Shown piece after piece: positions 34,546 through 42,905 of a DNA stretch of 64,000 nucleotides. The position numbers and the translations under genes are program-made. Position 1 is the stretch's first letter. Each line of letters starts with the position of its first letter. The stretch covers positions 3,472,001 through 3,536,000 of the forward strand of contig NZ_CP095501.1 of the NCBI RefSeq assembly GCF_023100725.1, given 5' to 3'. The notes below the pieces were generated by a model, which saw only the letters and a program-made list of their open reading frames with translations, did no database searches and was not told the DNA's origin. The stretch is from Arthrobacter antioxidans (lineage in GTDB: Bacteria; Actinomycetota; Actinomycetes; Actinomycetales; Micrococcaceae).

Positions 34546-35841
34546 TCACCGCGCAGCGGACCCCTGCGCGTCACGTGTGGGGTGCGACATGGTGAGTTCG
34601 TCCGCCGATCCGATTCCGGACGGGTCCGCTACCAGCATCGCTCTGCGGTCCGCGTCGAGGACCGTCGCAGCGGCGGCGGCCTGGGTCAGCAGGGTCAGCT
34701 GCCGCTCGAGCGCCGCCCGCCGCTCGGGCAGGGCGACGGTCAGCAGGTCCTCCAGTGCCGCCCGCAGGCGCCTGATGACCTGGGGTGAGCCCGCCCCGGC
34801 CTGCCGGATCTCGTCGAACGCGATACGCACGTAACCGTCCCAGTGCATCGTCGGCACGGTGAGCCGCAGCGTCCCGCCCCTGTCCTCGTACCGGCCGTCG
34901 TGCAGCGGTCGCTGGGCGATCTGGCGCAGGATGTCATGAATGCGGTCGATGGACTGCACGGCAGTGGTGGGATCATCGAGGGGTCCCGCCGACAGCGAGT
35001 GCTCGGCGATGTCCACCAGCATCCTCATGCCGTAGGCCACGTCCTGGTTCATGGTCCGTTCGGGGCCGGTGACGATGGCCCTGCTCACGGCGCGGTGGGA
35101 CACACCGGACGGATCCCCGATGACGCGCACGAGCGAGGCGCCCGTCGGCACGAAATCCCCCACCGCCCACAGCAGTTCGAATTGACAATCCGCTTTGGTG
35201 GCCAGGAGGGTCAGGCGGTCATGGTCGATGGTGAAGATGACCCCGCCGTTCGGCGACGAGACGAACCCGGGATCAGGGTCCGCCGTCGTCCCCGCTCCCG
35301 GGTAGACGCGGTCGAGGGTCCTCATCGTGTCGCGGGCCACCCAGCCGACCAGCGCGGCGGCGCGCAGGGACTGACCGATGTGGTTCAGGTACCAGACGAG
35401 TGTTGCGATGCACGTGAGGACCAGCACGATGGCGGTGAGGACGGCAAGGCCGGGGACGGTCCCGCCGTCGGGAGTCGTCTTGATCGCCCGCATCGACAGC
35501 AGGGCGTGGCTGAACGTACCGGCGAACAGGCCGAGCGCCACCTGGCTGGGGCGGTCCTGCAGGATCTGCCGGACGATGCGCGGCGAGAAGCTGCCCATCG
35601 CGAGCTGGACGACCAGCACCAGCAGCGAGAGCACCAGCCCGGTCAGGGTCAGCATCGCGAAAGCGATGAGATAGAGGATCTGCATCGCTGCCGTGGTGTC
35701 ACCGGTGACACTCTCGGGGATCATGCCTCCGTCATCGATCGACGTGGTGATCAGTGAAAGCGCGATGCCCCCGAGGATGAACAGCACCGGCACAACCCAC
35801 AGGCTCGTCTTGAGCCAGTGTTCGAGGCGGAATCGTCCCAT
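34546..35841 (-). CDS. DUF2254 family membrane protein
   Basis: The 431-aa protein has four N-terminal helices (LKTSLWVVPVLFILGGIALS, ILYLIAFAMLTLTGLVLSLL, ALGLFAGTFSHALLSMRAIK, LAVLTAIVLVLTCIATLVWY). The family marker VVQLAMGSFSPRIVRQILQD lies after helix 2. A 250-residue cytoplasmic or periplasmic domain follows. This is typical of DUF2254, widespread and uncharacterised. ATG 35841 was chosen over the TTG six bases before it. Confidence 0.88.
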   Translation of the reverse strand: MGRFRLEHWLKTSLWVVPVLFILGGIALSLITTSIDDGGMIPESVTGDTTAAMQILYLIAFAMLTLTGLVLSLLVLVVQLAMGSFSPRIVRQILQDRPSQVALGLFAGTFSHALLSMRAIKTTPDGGTVPGLAVLTAIVLVLTCIATLVWYLNHIGQSLRAAALVGWVARDTMRTLDRVYPGAGTTADPDPGFVSSPNGGVIFTIDHDRLTLLATKADCQFELLWAVGDFVPTGASLVRVIGDPSGVSHRAVSRAIVTGPERTMNQDVAYGMRMLVDIAEHSLSAGPLDDPTTAVQSIDRIHDILRQIAQRPLHDGRYEDRGGTLRLTVPTMHWDGYVRIAFDEIRQAGAGSPQVIRRLRAALEDLLTVALPERRAALERQLTLLTQAAAAATVLDADRRAMLVADPSGIGSADELTMSHPTRDAQGSAAR

Positions 35842-35968
35842 GACCAACTACTTCTGAACCATCGAGTGCATCCCGCCAACCCTGCTCGCTCCGCGGTCCT
35901 GGTGCAAGGACTCTTCCTCTTCGGTCCGTGGTCGCCACCGCCACGGTTTCCTGCATAGGGACAGACCC

Positions 35969-36007
35969 TTGACCCCTACCGATGCGCGGCCTAGCATTCG
36001 TATACGA
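35969..36007 (+). promoter_or_regulatory. Sigma-70-type promoter with operator TCGTATACGA on the start site
   Basis: TTGACC at 35969-35974 and TAGCAT at 35992-35997 are separated by 17 bp. The perfect palindrome TCGTATACGA follows directly at 35998-36007, covering the expected transcription start. A GT-N2-AC core of this kind is typical of GntR/FadR-family operators. The transporter gene starts at 36086. Confidence 0.65.
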
Positions 36008-36085
36008 TTTTGTGCCCGGCGGTGGCGACGACGGCGTCCTCACCTGACACACGGCACACGCACTGCGAAAACAAGGGAGTTTTTC

Positions 36086-37450
36086 ATGGCACTAGCTTCA
36101 GAGCGTCCGGACGCCCGGTCCGGGGGCGGCATGAGTGCGGCCGACCGCAAGGTCCTCGCGGGGACCATGGTCGGCACCACGATCGAGTGGTACGACTTCT
36201 TCATCTTCGCCCAGGCCGCGGGGCTCGTGTTCGCGTCCCTCTACTTCGGCCCCCTCGAGGGCGAGAGCCCCGGCCTCGCACAGCTCGTCGCCTGGGCCAC
36301 GATCGGCATCAGCTTCTTCTTCCGCCCGCTCGGCGCCGTCATCGCCGGACGCCTCGGCGACCGCATCGGCCGGAAGGCGATGCTCGTCTTCACACTCGTC
36401 ATGATGGGCTCCGCCACCGCACTGATCGGCCTGCTGCCCACCTACGCGCAGATCGGCGTCTGGGCTCCCATCCTCCTCATGCTCCTGCGCATCCTCCAGG
36501 GCTTCTCGGCCGGCGGGGAGTGGGGCGGCGCCGCGCTCATGGCCGTGGAGCACGCACCGGTGACCAAGCGCGGTTTCTGGGGCGCCTACCCCCAGATCGG
36601 CGTACCCGTCGGGATGATCCTCGCCACCCTGGTGCTGTTCCTGCTCCGCAGTTCCCTGTCCCCCGAGGACTTCCTCGCCTGGGGCTGGCGTATCCCGTTC
36701 CTGCTCTCCGTCGTCCTGATCGTCGTCGGCTACTTCATCCGTGCCGCCGTCGCCGAGAGCCCCGTGTTCAAGCGCATGATCGAGCGCAAGAGGGACACCG
36801 CGACCCCGCTGCGGGACCTGATGCGCACGCACAAACGGCCCGTGATCCTCGCCGCCGTCATCTTCATCGGCAACAACGCGGCCGGCTACCTCGTGATCGC
36901 GTTCCTCTCCTCCTACGCCCAGCGCGCTCTCGGCATGCCTGCGGCGCCCGTACTCCTCGCGACGCTCCTGGCATCCTTCGGCTGGCTCATCTTCACCCTC
37001 TACGGCGGCATCCTCTCGGACCGCATCGGACGCGTGCGGACCTTCCAGATCGGGTACGGACTGATCTTCGTCTGGATGATCCCGATGTTCATGATGATCG
37101 ACACCCGCAACATCTGGGCGTACGGCATCGCGATCTTCGTGCTGACCATCGGACTCGGGCTCTCCTACGGGCCCATGTCCGCGATGTACGCCGAGATGTT
37201 CCCGGCGAACGTCCGCTACTCCGGCATCGGCATCGGCTACGCCCTCGGTGCCATCCTCGGTGGCGCGTTCGCACCCCTCATCGCGCAGGCGCTGCTGGAC
37301 AGCACGGGATGGTCGGGCTCCATCGGCCTCTACATCATGGGCCTCTGCGTCATCTCCTTCATCGGCGTCACCCTGGCCAAGGAGACCAAGGGGGCGCCCC
37401 TGGAAGCGGAGAAGGACGACGCCGGCGCGGGGGTCGGCCGCCGCGCCTGA
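36086..37450 (+). CDS. MFS transporter, metabolite:H+ symporter (MHS) family
   Basis: The 454-aa protein has 12 predicted helices. MHS signatures are TMVGTTIEWYDFFIFAQAAG in helix 1, the loop 2-3 motif GRLGDRIGRKAML, and RILQGFSAGGEWGGAALMAV in helix 4. The family imports carboxylates such as citrate, alpha-ketoglutarate, shikimate or aromatic acids. AAGGGAG precedes the ATG, so longer upstream frames were rejected. The strong promoter with an operator at its start site suggests substrate-induced expression. A CitE-like lyase and an aromatic operon lie within 10 kb, but no direct link is shown. Confidence 0.92.
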   Translation: MALASERPDARSGGGMSAADRKVLAGTMVGTTIEWYDFFIFAQAAGLVFASLYFGPLEGESPGLAQLVAWATIGISFFFRPLGAVIAGRLGDRIGRKAMLVFTLVMMGSATALIGLLPTYAQIGVWAPILLMLLRILQGFSAGGEWGGAALMAVEHAPVTKRGFWGAYPQIGVPVGMILATLVLFLLRSSLSPEDFLAWGWRIPFLLSVVLIVVGYFIRAAVAESPVFKRMIERKRDTATPLRDLMRTHKRPVILAAVIFIGNNAAGYLVIAFLSSYAQRALGMPAAPVLLATLLASFGWLIFTLYGGILSDRIGRVRTFQIGYGLIFVWMIPMFMMIDTRNIWAYGIAIFVLTIGLGLSYGPMSAMYAEMFPANVRYSGIGIGYALGAILGGAFAPLIAQALLDSTGWSGSIGLYIMGLCVISFIGVTLAKETKGAPLEAEKDDAGAGVGRRA

Positions 37451-37491
37451 CCGGCCGACGTCGTCGGGCCCGGCCCGCCGCACCCGTGGAC

Positions 37492-37523
37492 ATGCCCATC
37501 GACCGCACCGGGTCGGTGGGCAT
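37492..37523 (+). terminator. Hairpin after the MHS transporter gene
   Basis: ATGCCCATCGACC (37492-37504) pairs with GGTCGGTGGGCAT (37511-37523), 12 of 13 positions, around a six-base loop. A third partial copy of the arm (GATGCCCACCGATG) follows at 37531, which could form an alternative pairing. Confidence 0.6.
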
Positions 37524-37604
37524 CGTCACGGATGCCCACCGATGAGGCGGGGCCGGCGGGCAGAATGGGCCGGGACGACACCGGGAATGCCGCGCCGTGC
37601 CCGC

Positions 37605-37758
37605 TATAGTGGCAAGCGTCGGGCGCCATGGGCGCCGTGCCTGAAAAAGAGGCAATAAGGGCATCGCCCGAGGCACATACGGAATTCGCCCACCAGATCC
37701 CCGGGTGACCGTGTGCCTGCACCAGCGCGCCGGGGACTTCGCCTGCAAGGATCCGAGA
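37605..37758 (+). promoter_or_regulatory. TATAGT box and probably structured leader of the ThDP-enzyme gene
   Basis: TATAGT at 37605-37610 would start a leader of about 140 nt. The leader contains the palindrome GGGCGCCATGGGCGCC and a hairpin TGCCT/AGGCA around GAAAAAG. Next come GGGC/GCCC around ATC, and GAGGCAC, which can compete with the earlier GTGCCT. A 26-codon frame (37628-37708) also lies here and ends on the GTG at 37705, but its codon bias is weak. I cannot match it to a known riboswitch class. Together with the terminator region before it, this is the only content of the 308-bp gap 37451-37758. Confidence 0.4.
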
Positions 37759-39411
37759 ATGGCCACCGTCTCCGCCCGCATCGTCTCAGCCCTCCTGCCC
37801 GCCACCACCGAGGTGTTCGGCGTCATGGGCAACGGGAACGCACACTTCCTCGACGCCGTCATGGCCGCACCCTCCCTGCACTTCACCGCGGTGCGGCACG
37901 AGGCCGGGGCCGTCGCCGCCGCCGACGCCTACCACCGGGCCGGTGGCCGCCTCGCCGTCGCTACCACCACGTACGGCGCCGGGTTCACGAACGCCCTGAC
38001 CCCGCTGGCCGAGGCCGTGCAGGCGGGCATCCCCCTGCTGCTCGTGGTGGGCGATGCGCCCACCTCCGGGCTGCGCGCGTGGGACATCGACCAGTCCCTC
38101 GTGGCCAAGGGCCTCGGCGCCACGACGTTCACGGTCTCCGCCGCACGTCCGCTGGCGGTGACGAGGGCGGCGGTCGAGCACGCGCTCCGTCACCGCGAGG
38201 CCGTGGTGCTGGCCATCCCGTACGACCTCGCGGCCGCCGAGGCCGCCGAGGAGGAAGCCCCGACCGCACCGTCCCCCCTGCCCCGTCCGGCACCGGCAGC
38301 GGCCGACGTCGACAGCGTCGCGGCGCTGCTCTCGTCCGCCGAACGGCCCCTGGTCCTGGCCGGCCGCGGCGCGTGGGTGAGCGGGGCCGGCGACGCCGCG
38401 GCACGCCTCGCCGACCGTCTCGGCGCCCTCACCGCCACCTCGGGCCTCGGCGCAGGGCTCTTCGGGGACGACGCCGCCGCCCTCGGCATCGCGGGTGGAT
38501 GGGCCTCCGAACGCACGGCCGATCTGATCGAGCAGGCCGACGTCGTCCTCGTCCTCGGCGCGCGGCTCAACCAGTTCACGCTGCGCTTCGGCCACTCCTT
38601 CGCCCCGGACGCCCGGGTCGTCCAGGTGGATCTCGCCGCCGGCCCCACCTCGGCCGTGGTCACCGACTTCGTGCACGCCGACGCGCGCGTCGCGGCGGAG
38701 GCGCTGCTCGCCGTCGTCGACCGCCGCGAGGGCGAGCAGCGGTGGAGCACGCGTGCAGCCGGGGTCGCCCTGCGCGCCCATGACGCCCGGGACGACGGCG
38801 AGCCGACCGCACCCGACGGCCGCCTGGACCCGCGGAGCCTGTGCCGCACACTGGACCGGATGCTGCCCGCTGACCGGACGATCGTGCAGGACGGCGGCCA
38901 CTTCATCGGCTGGGCGCCCGGCTACCTCCACGTGCCTGCGCCGAACCGCCTGATCATGGTGGGCACCGCGTACCAGACCATCGGCCTTGGCTTCCCCAGC
39001 GCCGTCGGTGCAGCCCGCGCACTGCCGGACTCCACCGTGGTCCTGTGCACGGGTGACGGCGGCGCACTCATGGCCCTCGCCGATCTCGACACGGTCATCC
39101 GGACCGCACGCCGCGCCGTCATCGTGGTCTTCAACGACGCCGCCTACGGGGCCGAGATCCACCAGTATGCCGTTCGCGGCATAGACCCGGGGCCCATGCT
39201 GATCGACGAGGTGGACTTCGCCGCCGTCGCCGCGGCCCTCGGGGCGCGGTCCGCGACCATCACCGCACTGGACGACCTCACCGCGGTAGAGGGCTGGCTC
39301 GTCTCCGACGACGACGGCGTCCTCCTGCTGGACTGCAGGATCTCCCGGCAGGTCGTGGCTCCCTATATGCAGGAGATCGTCGCCGTCGCCGCCCGGGTGG
39401 GCGCCCGCTGA
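37759..39411 (+). CDS. Thiamine diphosphate-dependent enzyme, acetolactate synthase-like
   Basis: The 550-aa enzyme has the three ThDP-enzyme domains. The PYR domain has the catalytic Glu in FTAVRHEAGAVAAADAYHRA. The central domain is at about 180-330. The PP domain has the ThDP motif CTGDGGALMALADLDTVI ending in VIVVFNDAAYG. It is of the acetolactate synthase/benzoylformate decarboxylase class, and the substrate is unclear. No small regulatory subunit gene is adjacent, which argues against the biosynthetic IlvB. ATG 37759 fits the family start (MATVSARIVSALLPATTEVF), although GTG 37705 is open. Confidence 0.85.
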   Translation: MATVSARIVSALLPATTEVFGVMGNGNAHFLDAVMAAPSLHFTAVRHEAGAVAAADAYHRAGGRLAVATTTYGAGFTNALTPLAEAVQAGIPLLLVVGDAPTSGLRAWDIDQSLVAKGLGATTFTVSAARPLAVTRAAVEHALRHREAVVLAIPYDLAAAEAAEEEAPTAPSPLPRPAPAAADVDSVAALLSSAERPLVLAGRGAWVSGAGDAAARLADRLGALTATSGLGAGLFGDDAAALGIAGGWASERTADLIEQADVVLVLGARLNQFTLRFGHSFAPDARVVQVDLAAGPTSAVVTDFVHADARVAAEALLAVVDRREGEQRWSTRAAGVALRAHDARDDGEPTAPDGRLDPRSLCRTLDRMLPADRTIVQDGGHFIGWAPGYLHVPAPNRLIMVGTAYQTIGLGFPSAVGAARALPDSTVVLCTGDGGALMALADLDTVIRTARRAVIVVFNDAAYGAEIHQYAVRGIDPGPMLIDEVDFAAVAAALGARSATITALDDLTAVEGWLVSDDDGVLLLDCRISRQVVAPYMQEIVAVAARVGAR

Positions 39412-39413
39412 GG

Positions 39414-39980
39414 TCAGCGCTTCACGCGGTAGCGGGAGATCACCACGCCCGAGCCGAAGACACGGCTGCCGACGAGCTCGAGGTTCGCGCGGCGGTGGTG
39501 GGGCGGGAAGAACGGGCGCCCGCCGCCCACCAGCACCGGGTGGACCCGCACCTGGTACTCGTCGATGAGATCCAGCGCCGCCGCCTCCTCGGCGAGGGTG
39601 GCCCCTCCGATCGCGATGTCCCCCTCTGCGGGGTCGGCCCGCAGCCGCTCGATCTCGTCCGCCAGGCTGCCGGAGGCCAGCCGGGTGTTGCTCCCCTGGA
39701 CCGCGGACAGCGAGTGGGAGAAGACCACCTTCGGCAGCCGCTTCCACAGCGCTGTCCACTCACGGTCCGGCTCGTCGGCGGAGGCGTCCTGGTCGGCGGT
39801 CTCCCAGTACAGCATCGTCTCGTAGAGCCGACGCCCCAGCAGGTGGACGCCGACCGCACGGACCTCGTCGATGGCGGACCGGAAAACCTCCTCGTCCGGC
39901 GTCGTGAAGTCGAAACCACCATCCGGACCGACGATGTAGCCGTCCAGGGAGACTCCCATCGAGTAGGTCACGTTGCGCAT
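39414..39980 (-). CDS. Dihydrofolate reductase-like (RibD C-terminal domain) protein
   Basis: The 188-aa protein has the start VTYSMGVSLDGYIVGPDGGF, then RAVGVHLLGRRLYETMLYWE, GDIAIGGATLAEEAAALDLI and VHPVLVGGGRPFFP. This is the YyaP/RibD_C pattern of NAD(P)H-dependent reductases of unknown substrate. GGAGGAGAGAGC precedes the ATG. Its stop lies only 3 bp from the convergent ThDP-enzyme stop. Similar genes are often scattered singly in Arthrobacter. Confidence 0.88.
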   Translation of the reverse strand: MRNVTYSMGVSLDGYIVGPDGGFDFTTPDEEVFRSAIDEVRAVGVHLLGRRLYETMLYWETADQDASADEPDREWTALWKRLPKVVFSHSLSAVQGSNTRLASGSLADEIERLRADPAEGDIAIGGATLAEEAAALDLIDEYQVRVHPVLVGGGRPFFPPHHRRANLELVGSRVFGSGVVISRYRVKR

Positions 39981-40002
39981 CAGCTCTCTCCTCCGTGATG
40001 TA

Positions 40003-40737
40003 TCAGGACGCGGTATCTCGCAGGGTCACCAGGTCTCCCACGCTGATCGCTCCGATGCGGTCGACGCGTGCCTGCACCCCGAACTCCAACCCATTGTGAA
40101 GGGCAAGTGCCTTCAGCGCCTTGGGACCGGCGCCCACCCCGGCCTGGGGCTGGTCGATCATCGTGCAGCGGGGCATGCCGGCGTCGACGGTGATGATCAC
40201 GTCATCCCCGATCGCCAGCTCCCCTCCCGCCCAGTCGCGTTCGAGGAACAGCGGAGCGGACCCCGTGTCCAGGACGAGGTTCGGACGGAAGCGGCGTTCC
40301 TCGACAGCCCCGCCCAGCAGTTCCGCGAGCGCGGCGAGGGACGACGTCGTCAGCAGGTGGAGCGGCGACTCGTCGTGGTGCTGGAGCGTGGTTCCCTGCT
40401 TCAGCACCAGGGCCTGGCCGAACCCCGCGGTCAGCGCCTCGGAGGCCGCGGGGTCGTCCACCCGATACGGGACACCTGCGGGGCTGCGGAGGAGAGGGAC
40501 GCCGTCGTGCCCGTCCAGCTCCGACGTCCAGTCCAGCAGACCGGGGACGGGCCGGAAGCGGCGCGTGCGCTTGCCGCTGGCGATCCCGCCGTCGTGCGTG
40601 TAGACCGCCCAGCGGCGGTCGTGGTCCAGCCCTGACGGGGTGGCGGCGGCGGTTCCCAGCGCCTGGCCCGACGTCGACTTCACCGGATAGCGGTACAGCG
40701 CGTGGACCCGCCCGACGGGTGTTCCCTGGTGCGGCAT
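40003..40737 (-). CDS. MOSC domain-containing protein
   Basis: The 244-aa protein has the N-terminal MOSC beta-barrel ([30 protein letters not shown]) and a MOSC domain whose conserved Cys191 is in [17 protein letters not shown], preceded by [15 protein letters not shown] proteins carry or transfer sulfur, for example in molybdenum cofactor chemistry. Here the substrate is not evident. I start at ATG 40737, since the frame upstream is Arg/Pro-rich and not family-like. Confidence 0.88.
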   Translation of the reverse strand: MPHQGTPVGRVHALYRYPVKSTSGQALGTAAATPSGLDHDRRWAVYTHDGGIASGKRTRRFRPVPGLLDWTSELDGHDGVPLLRSPAGVPYRVDDPAASEALTAGFGQALVLKQGTTLQHHDESPLHLLTTSSLAALAELLGGAVEERRFRPNLVLDTGSAPLFLERDWAGGELAIGDDVIITVDAGMPRCTMIDQPQAGVGAGPKALKALALHNGLEFGVQARVDRIGAISVGDLVTLRDTAS

Positions 40738-40963
40738 GCGGTCATTCTCGCACCACGGTCGGCGGGCGTCACGGACGGCCTGCCGCCGGGCACCACCCGG
40801 CCCGGGCGAGGCGCCGTCCGGAGAGCGGGATCGGGGTGTACCGAAGCGTACGATGAGGCCTCTACGAGGGGGTCCCATGGCGCTCGAGGACGATGCACCG
40901 ACCCGCAATGCGGCGGGGCATCGGACGGGCTGCGCCTGGCCCGCCCCGGATCGAGGGTGAGCC

Positions 40964-42051
40964 GTGCACGCCTGGTGGATCGACGACGACGCCCGCGACG
41001 CCCCGTCCGGTGCCGGCGCGAGGACGACGTCGGCCCTGGTGTTCGGCACCCGGCCGGACCCGGTGACCGGCCCCGGCGAGCTGCTGGTGGGGTCCGGGCG
41101 TGCGGGGTGTGCCGGACGGACCTGCACCTGGTCGAGGGCGATCTGCCGGCGAAGCATCCGCGCACCGTGCCGGGGCACGAGATCGTCGGCGAGGTGGTGG
41201 GGACCGGGCCCGGGTGCCGGCTGTTCCGCGTGGGCGACAGGGTGGGCATCGCGTGGCTCCGTGCCACGTGCGGAGCCTGCCGTTTCTGCCTCCGCGGCGA
41301 CGAGAACCTGTGCCTGTCACCGCGGTTCACCGGCTGGGACGACGACGGCGGCTACGCCGAGCTCGTCACCGTGCCCGAGGCCTTCGCGTACGCCGTGCCG
41401 CCGGGGTTCGCCGACGAGGAGGCGGCGCCGCTGCTCTGCGCCGGGATCATCGGGTACCGGGCGCTGCGCCGGTCCGGGGTGCGGCCCGGCGGCCGGCTCG
41501 GCATCTATGGCTTCGGGGCGTCCGCGCACCTCGCCGCGCAGGTGGCGATGTTCGAGGGCGTCGAGGTGTCCGTCATGACGCGCTCGGCGAGCGCGCGGCG
41601 CCTGGCCTCGGAACTGGGCGCCGCCTTCGTGGGGGACGCCGCCGCGGAACCGCCGCAGCCGCTGGACGCCGCCATCCTCTTCGCGCCCGCCGGCGGCCTG
41701 GTGCCCGCCGCCCTGCGGGCCCTGGACCGCGGCGGCACCCTGGCCATCGCGGGCATCTACCTCAGCGACATCCCGGTGCTCCACTATGCGGACGAGCTCT
41801 TCCAGGAACGCCGGCTCTGCAGTGTCACCGCGAACACCCGCGCCGACGGCCGTGAACTCCTGGCGCTGGCCGCCCGCATCCCGCTGCGCCCCACCATCCA
41901 GCGGTATCCGTTCACCGCCGCGGACCGCGCCCTGGCGGACCTGGCAGCGGATCGCGTCGACGGCGCCGCGGTCCTGCACCTGACCGGCGGTTCCGGTGGG
42001 GGCCTGAGCGCGGCGCGGGCGTCGGTCCGGTTGGACGAGCAGGGACCATGA
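40964..42051 (+). pseudogene. Zinc-dependent alcohol dehydrogenase interrupted by a -1 frameshift
   Basis: The first 42 codons from GTG 40964 give [14 protein letters not shown]...[13 protein letters not shown]. The rest of the enzyme, starting [20 protein letters not shown], is in another frame from about 41095. The expected join GTG-CGG-GTC-CGG appears as GTGGGGTCCGG near 41088, one base short. Downstream features are intact: [10 protein letters not shown], the structural-zinc [15 protein letters not shown] and the Rossmann turn [10 protein letters not shown]. It is a class-III-like Zn-ADH that would be inactive unless the missing base is a sequencing error or the shift is programmed. Confidence 0.8.
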
Positions 42052-42144
42052 GGTGCCATCGGGGCACGGGCTCCGGTATCGGCCTTCGGCCCACCGCTGG
42101 GGGTCCTCGGCCCCTGCCTCGGTCAGTCGCCGGTCAGCGCGGGG

Positions 42145-42828
42145 TCAGGGTGCGAGCGCGACGTCCTCGCCGGTGAGGGAGGCGCGGAATCCGTCGCCCT
42201 GGACGGCGACGTCCCGGAGCACGAGCCCCTCGGGCAGGCCCTCGATCCGGTGCTCGATCGTGACGAAGCGGCGGACCACGGCGGCGATCCCGTCGGAGAG
42301 GAAGCCCGGGCCGCCGACGTCGATCGAGCGCGGTTCCATGACGAGCCTGCCGTCCTCGACGTCGACGGTGCCGGTGGCCGTGACGGGCAGGTCACGGCCC
42401 AGGGCCTCGACGGTGCGCACCACGGTCACCTGTCCGTCGCCGGCCGGGCGGACCACGGTGCCCCCGCCGAGCTCGGCGGCGACGGCGTCGAACGGCACCG
42501 TCGCGCCGACGGTGAGCCGGTCGGCCACCAGCCCGCCCGGCCCGGTGACCACGCCCTGCCCCAGCGCCCGGACGTCCCGCAGGGTCGAATCCGCCGCCAC
42601 CACGGTCCCGGCGTCCAGCTCGACGTCGGCGATCCACACCTCGTCCTCGCCCAGTCCGGCCGGCGGTCCCGCCGGGGGCTCCGCCTGGGACGGGGGTCCG
42701 GAACCCGCGCCCCCGTCCGCGCCGGCCGGACCGCTCGCCACCCACCAGAGGACCGCGACGGCGACCACGAGGACCACGAGCATCCCGAGAGCACCGATCA
42801 GCCAGTCCCTGACACGCGTCCACTCCAT
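42145..42828 (-). CDS. LmeA-like DUF2993 lipid-binding/periplasmic protein
   Basis: The 227-aa protein has one N-terminal membrane helix (WLIGALGMLVVLVVAVAVLW), a Pro/Gly linker and a DUF2993 domain: VELDAGTVVAADSTLRDVRA...VEDGRLVMEPRSIDVGGPGF and IEGLPEGLVLRDVAVQGDGF. DUF2993 includes mycobacterial LmeA, involved in lipomannan elongation, so a cell-envelope glycolipid role is plausible. The start ATG lies in the arm of an inverted repeat and overlaps the stop of a five-codon upstream frame (TGATG). Confidence 0.78.
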   Translation of the reverse strand: MEWTRVRDWLIGALGMLVVLVVAVAVLWWVASGPAGADGGAGSGPPSQAEPPAGPPAGLGEDEVWIADVELDAGTVVAADSTLRDVRALGQGVVTGPGGLVADRLTVGATVPFDAVAAELGGGTVVRPAGDGQVTVVRTVEALGRDLPVTATGTVDVEDGRLVMEPRSIDVGGPGFLSDGIAAVVRRFVTIEHRIEGLPEGLVLRDVAVQGDGFRASLTGEDVALAP

Positions 42829-42868
42829 CAGCACAGTCCGTCCATCAGCACAGTCTGGTGGAGTGGAC
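42818..42868. repeat. Inverted repeat with internal direct repeat over the lmeA-like start codon
   Basis: Arms GTCCACTCCATCAG (42818-42831) and CTGGTGGAGTGGAC (42855-42868) pair at 13 of 14 positions. Between and within them TCCATCAGCACAGTC occurs twice (42824-42838 and 42841-42855), so the start-codon context GACTGTGCTGATGGA is duplicated on the minus strand. Confidence 0.75.
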
Positions 42869-42905
42869 GCCCGGACGCGACCCTCCGCGACGGGACGGCC
42901 CGCCG

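Noticed and set aside
37628..37708. 26-codon frame before the ThDP enzyme as a small gene
   Set aside because: Third-position GC is ordinary for non-coding DNA here and no ribosome site precedes it. The region is better read as a folded leader.
40702..40963. N-terminal extension of the alcohol dehydrogenase frame
   Set aside because: It overlaps the MOSC start region and is Arg/Gly-rich. The conserved ADH N-terminus lies in a different frame from 40964, showing a frameshift instead.
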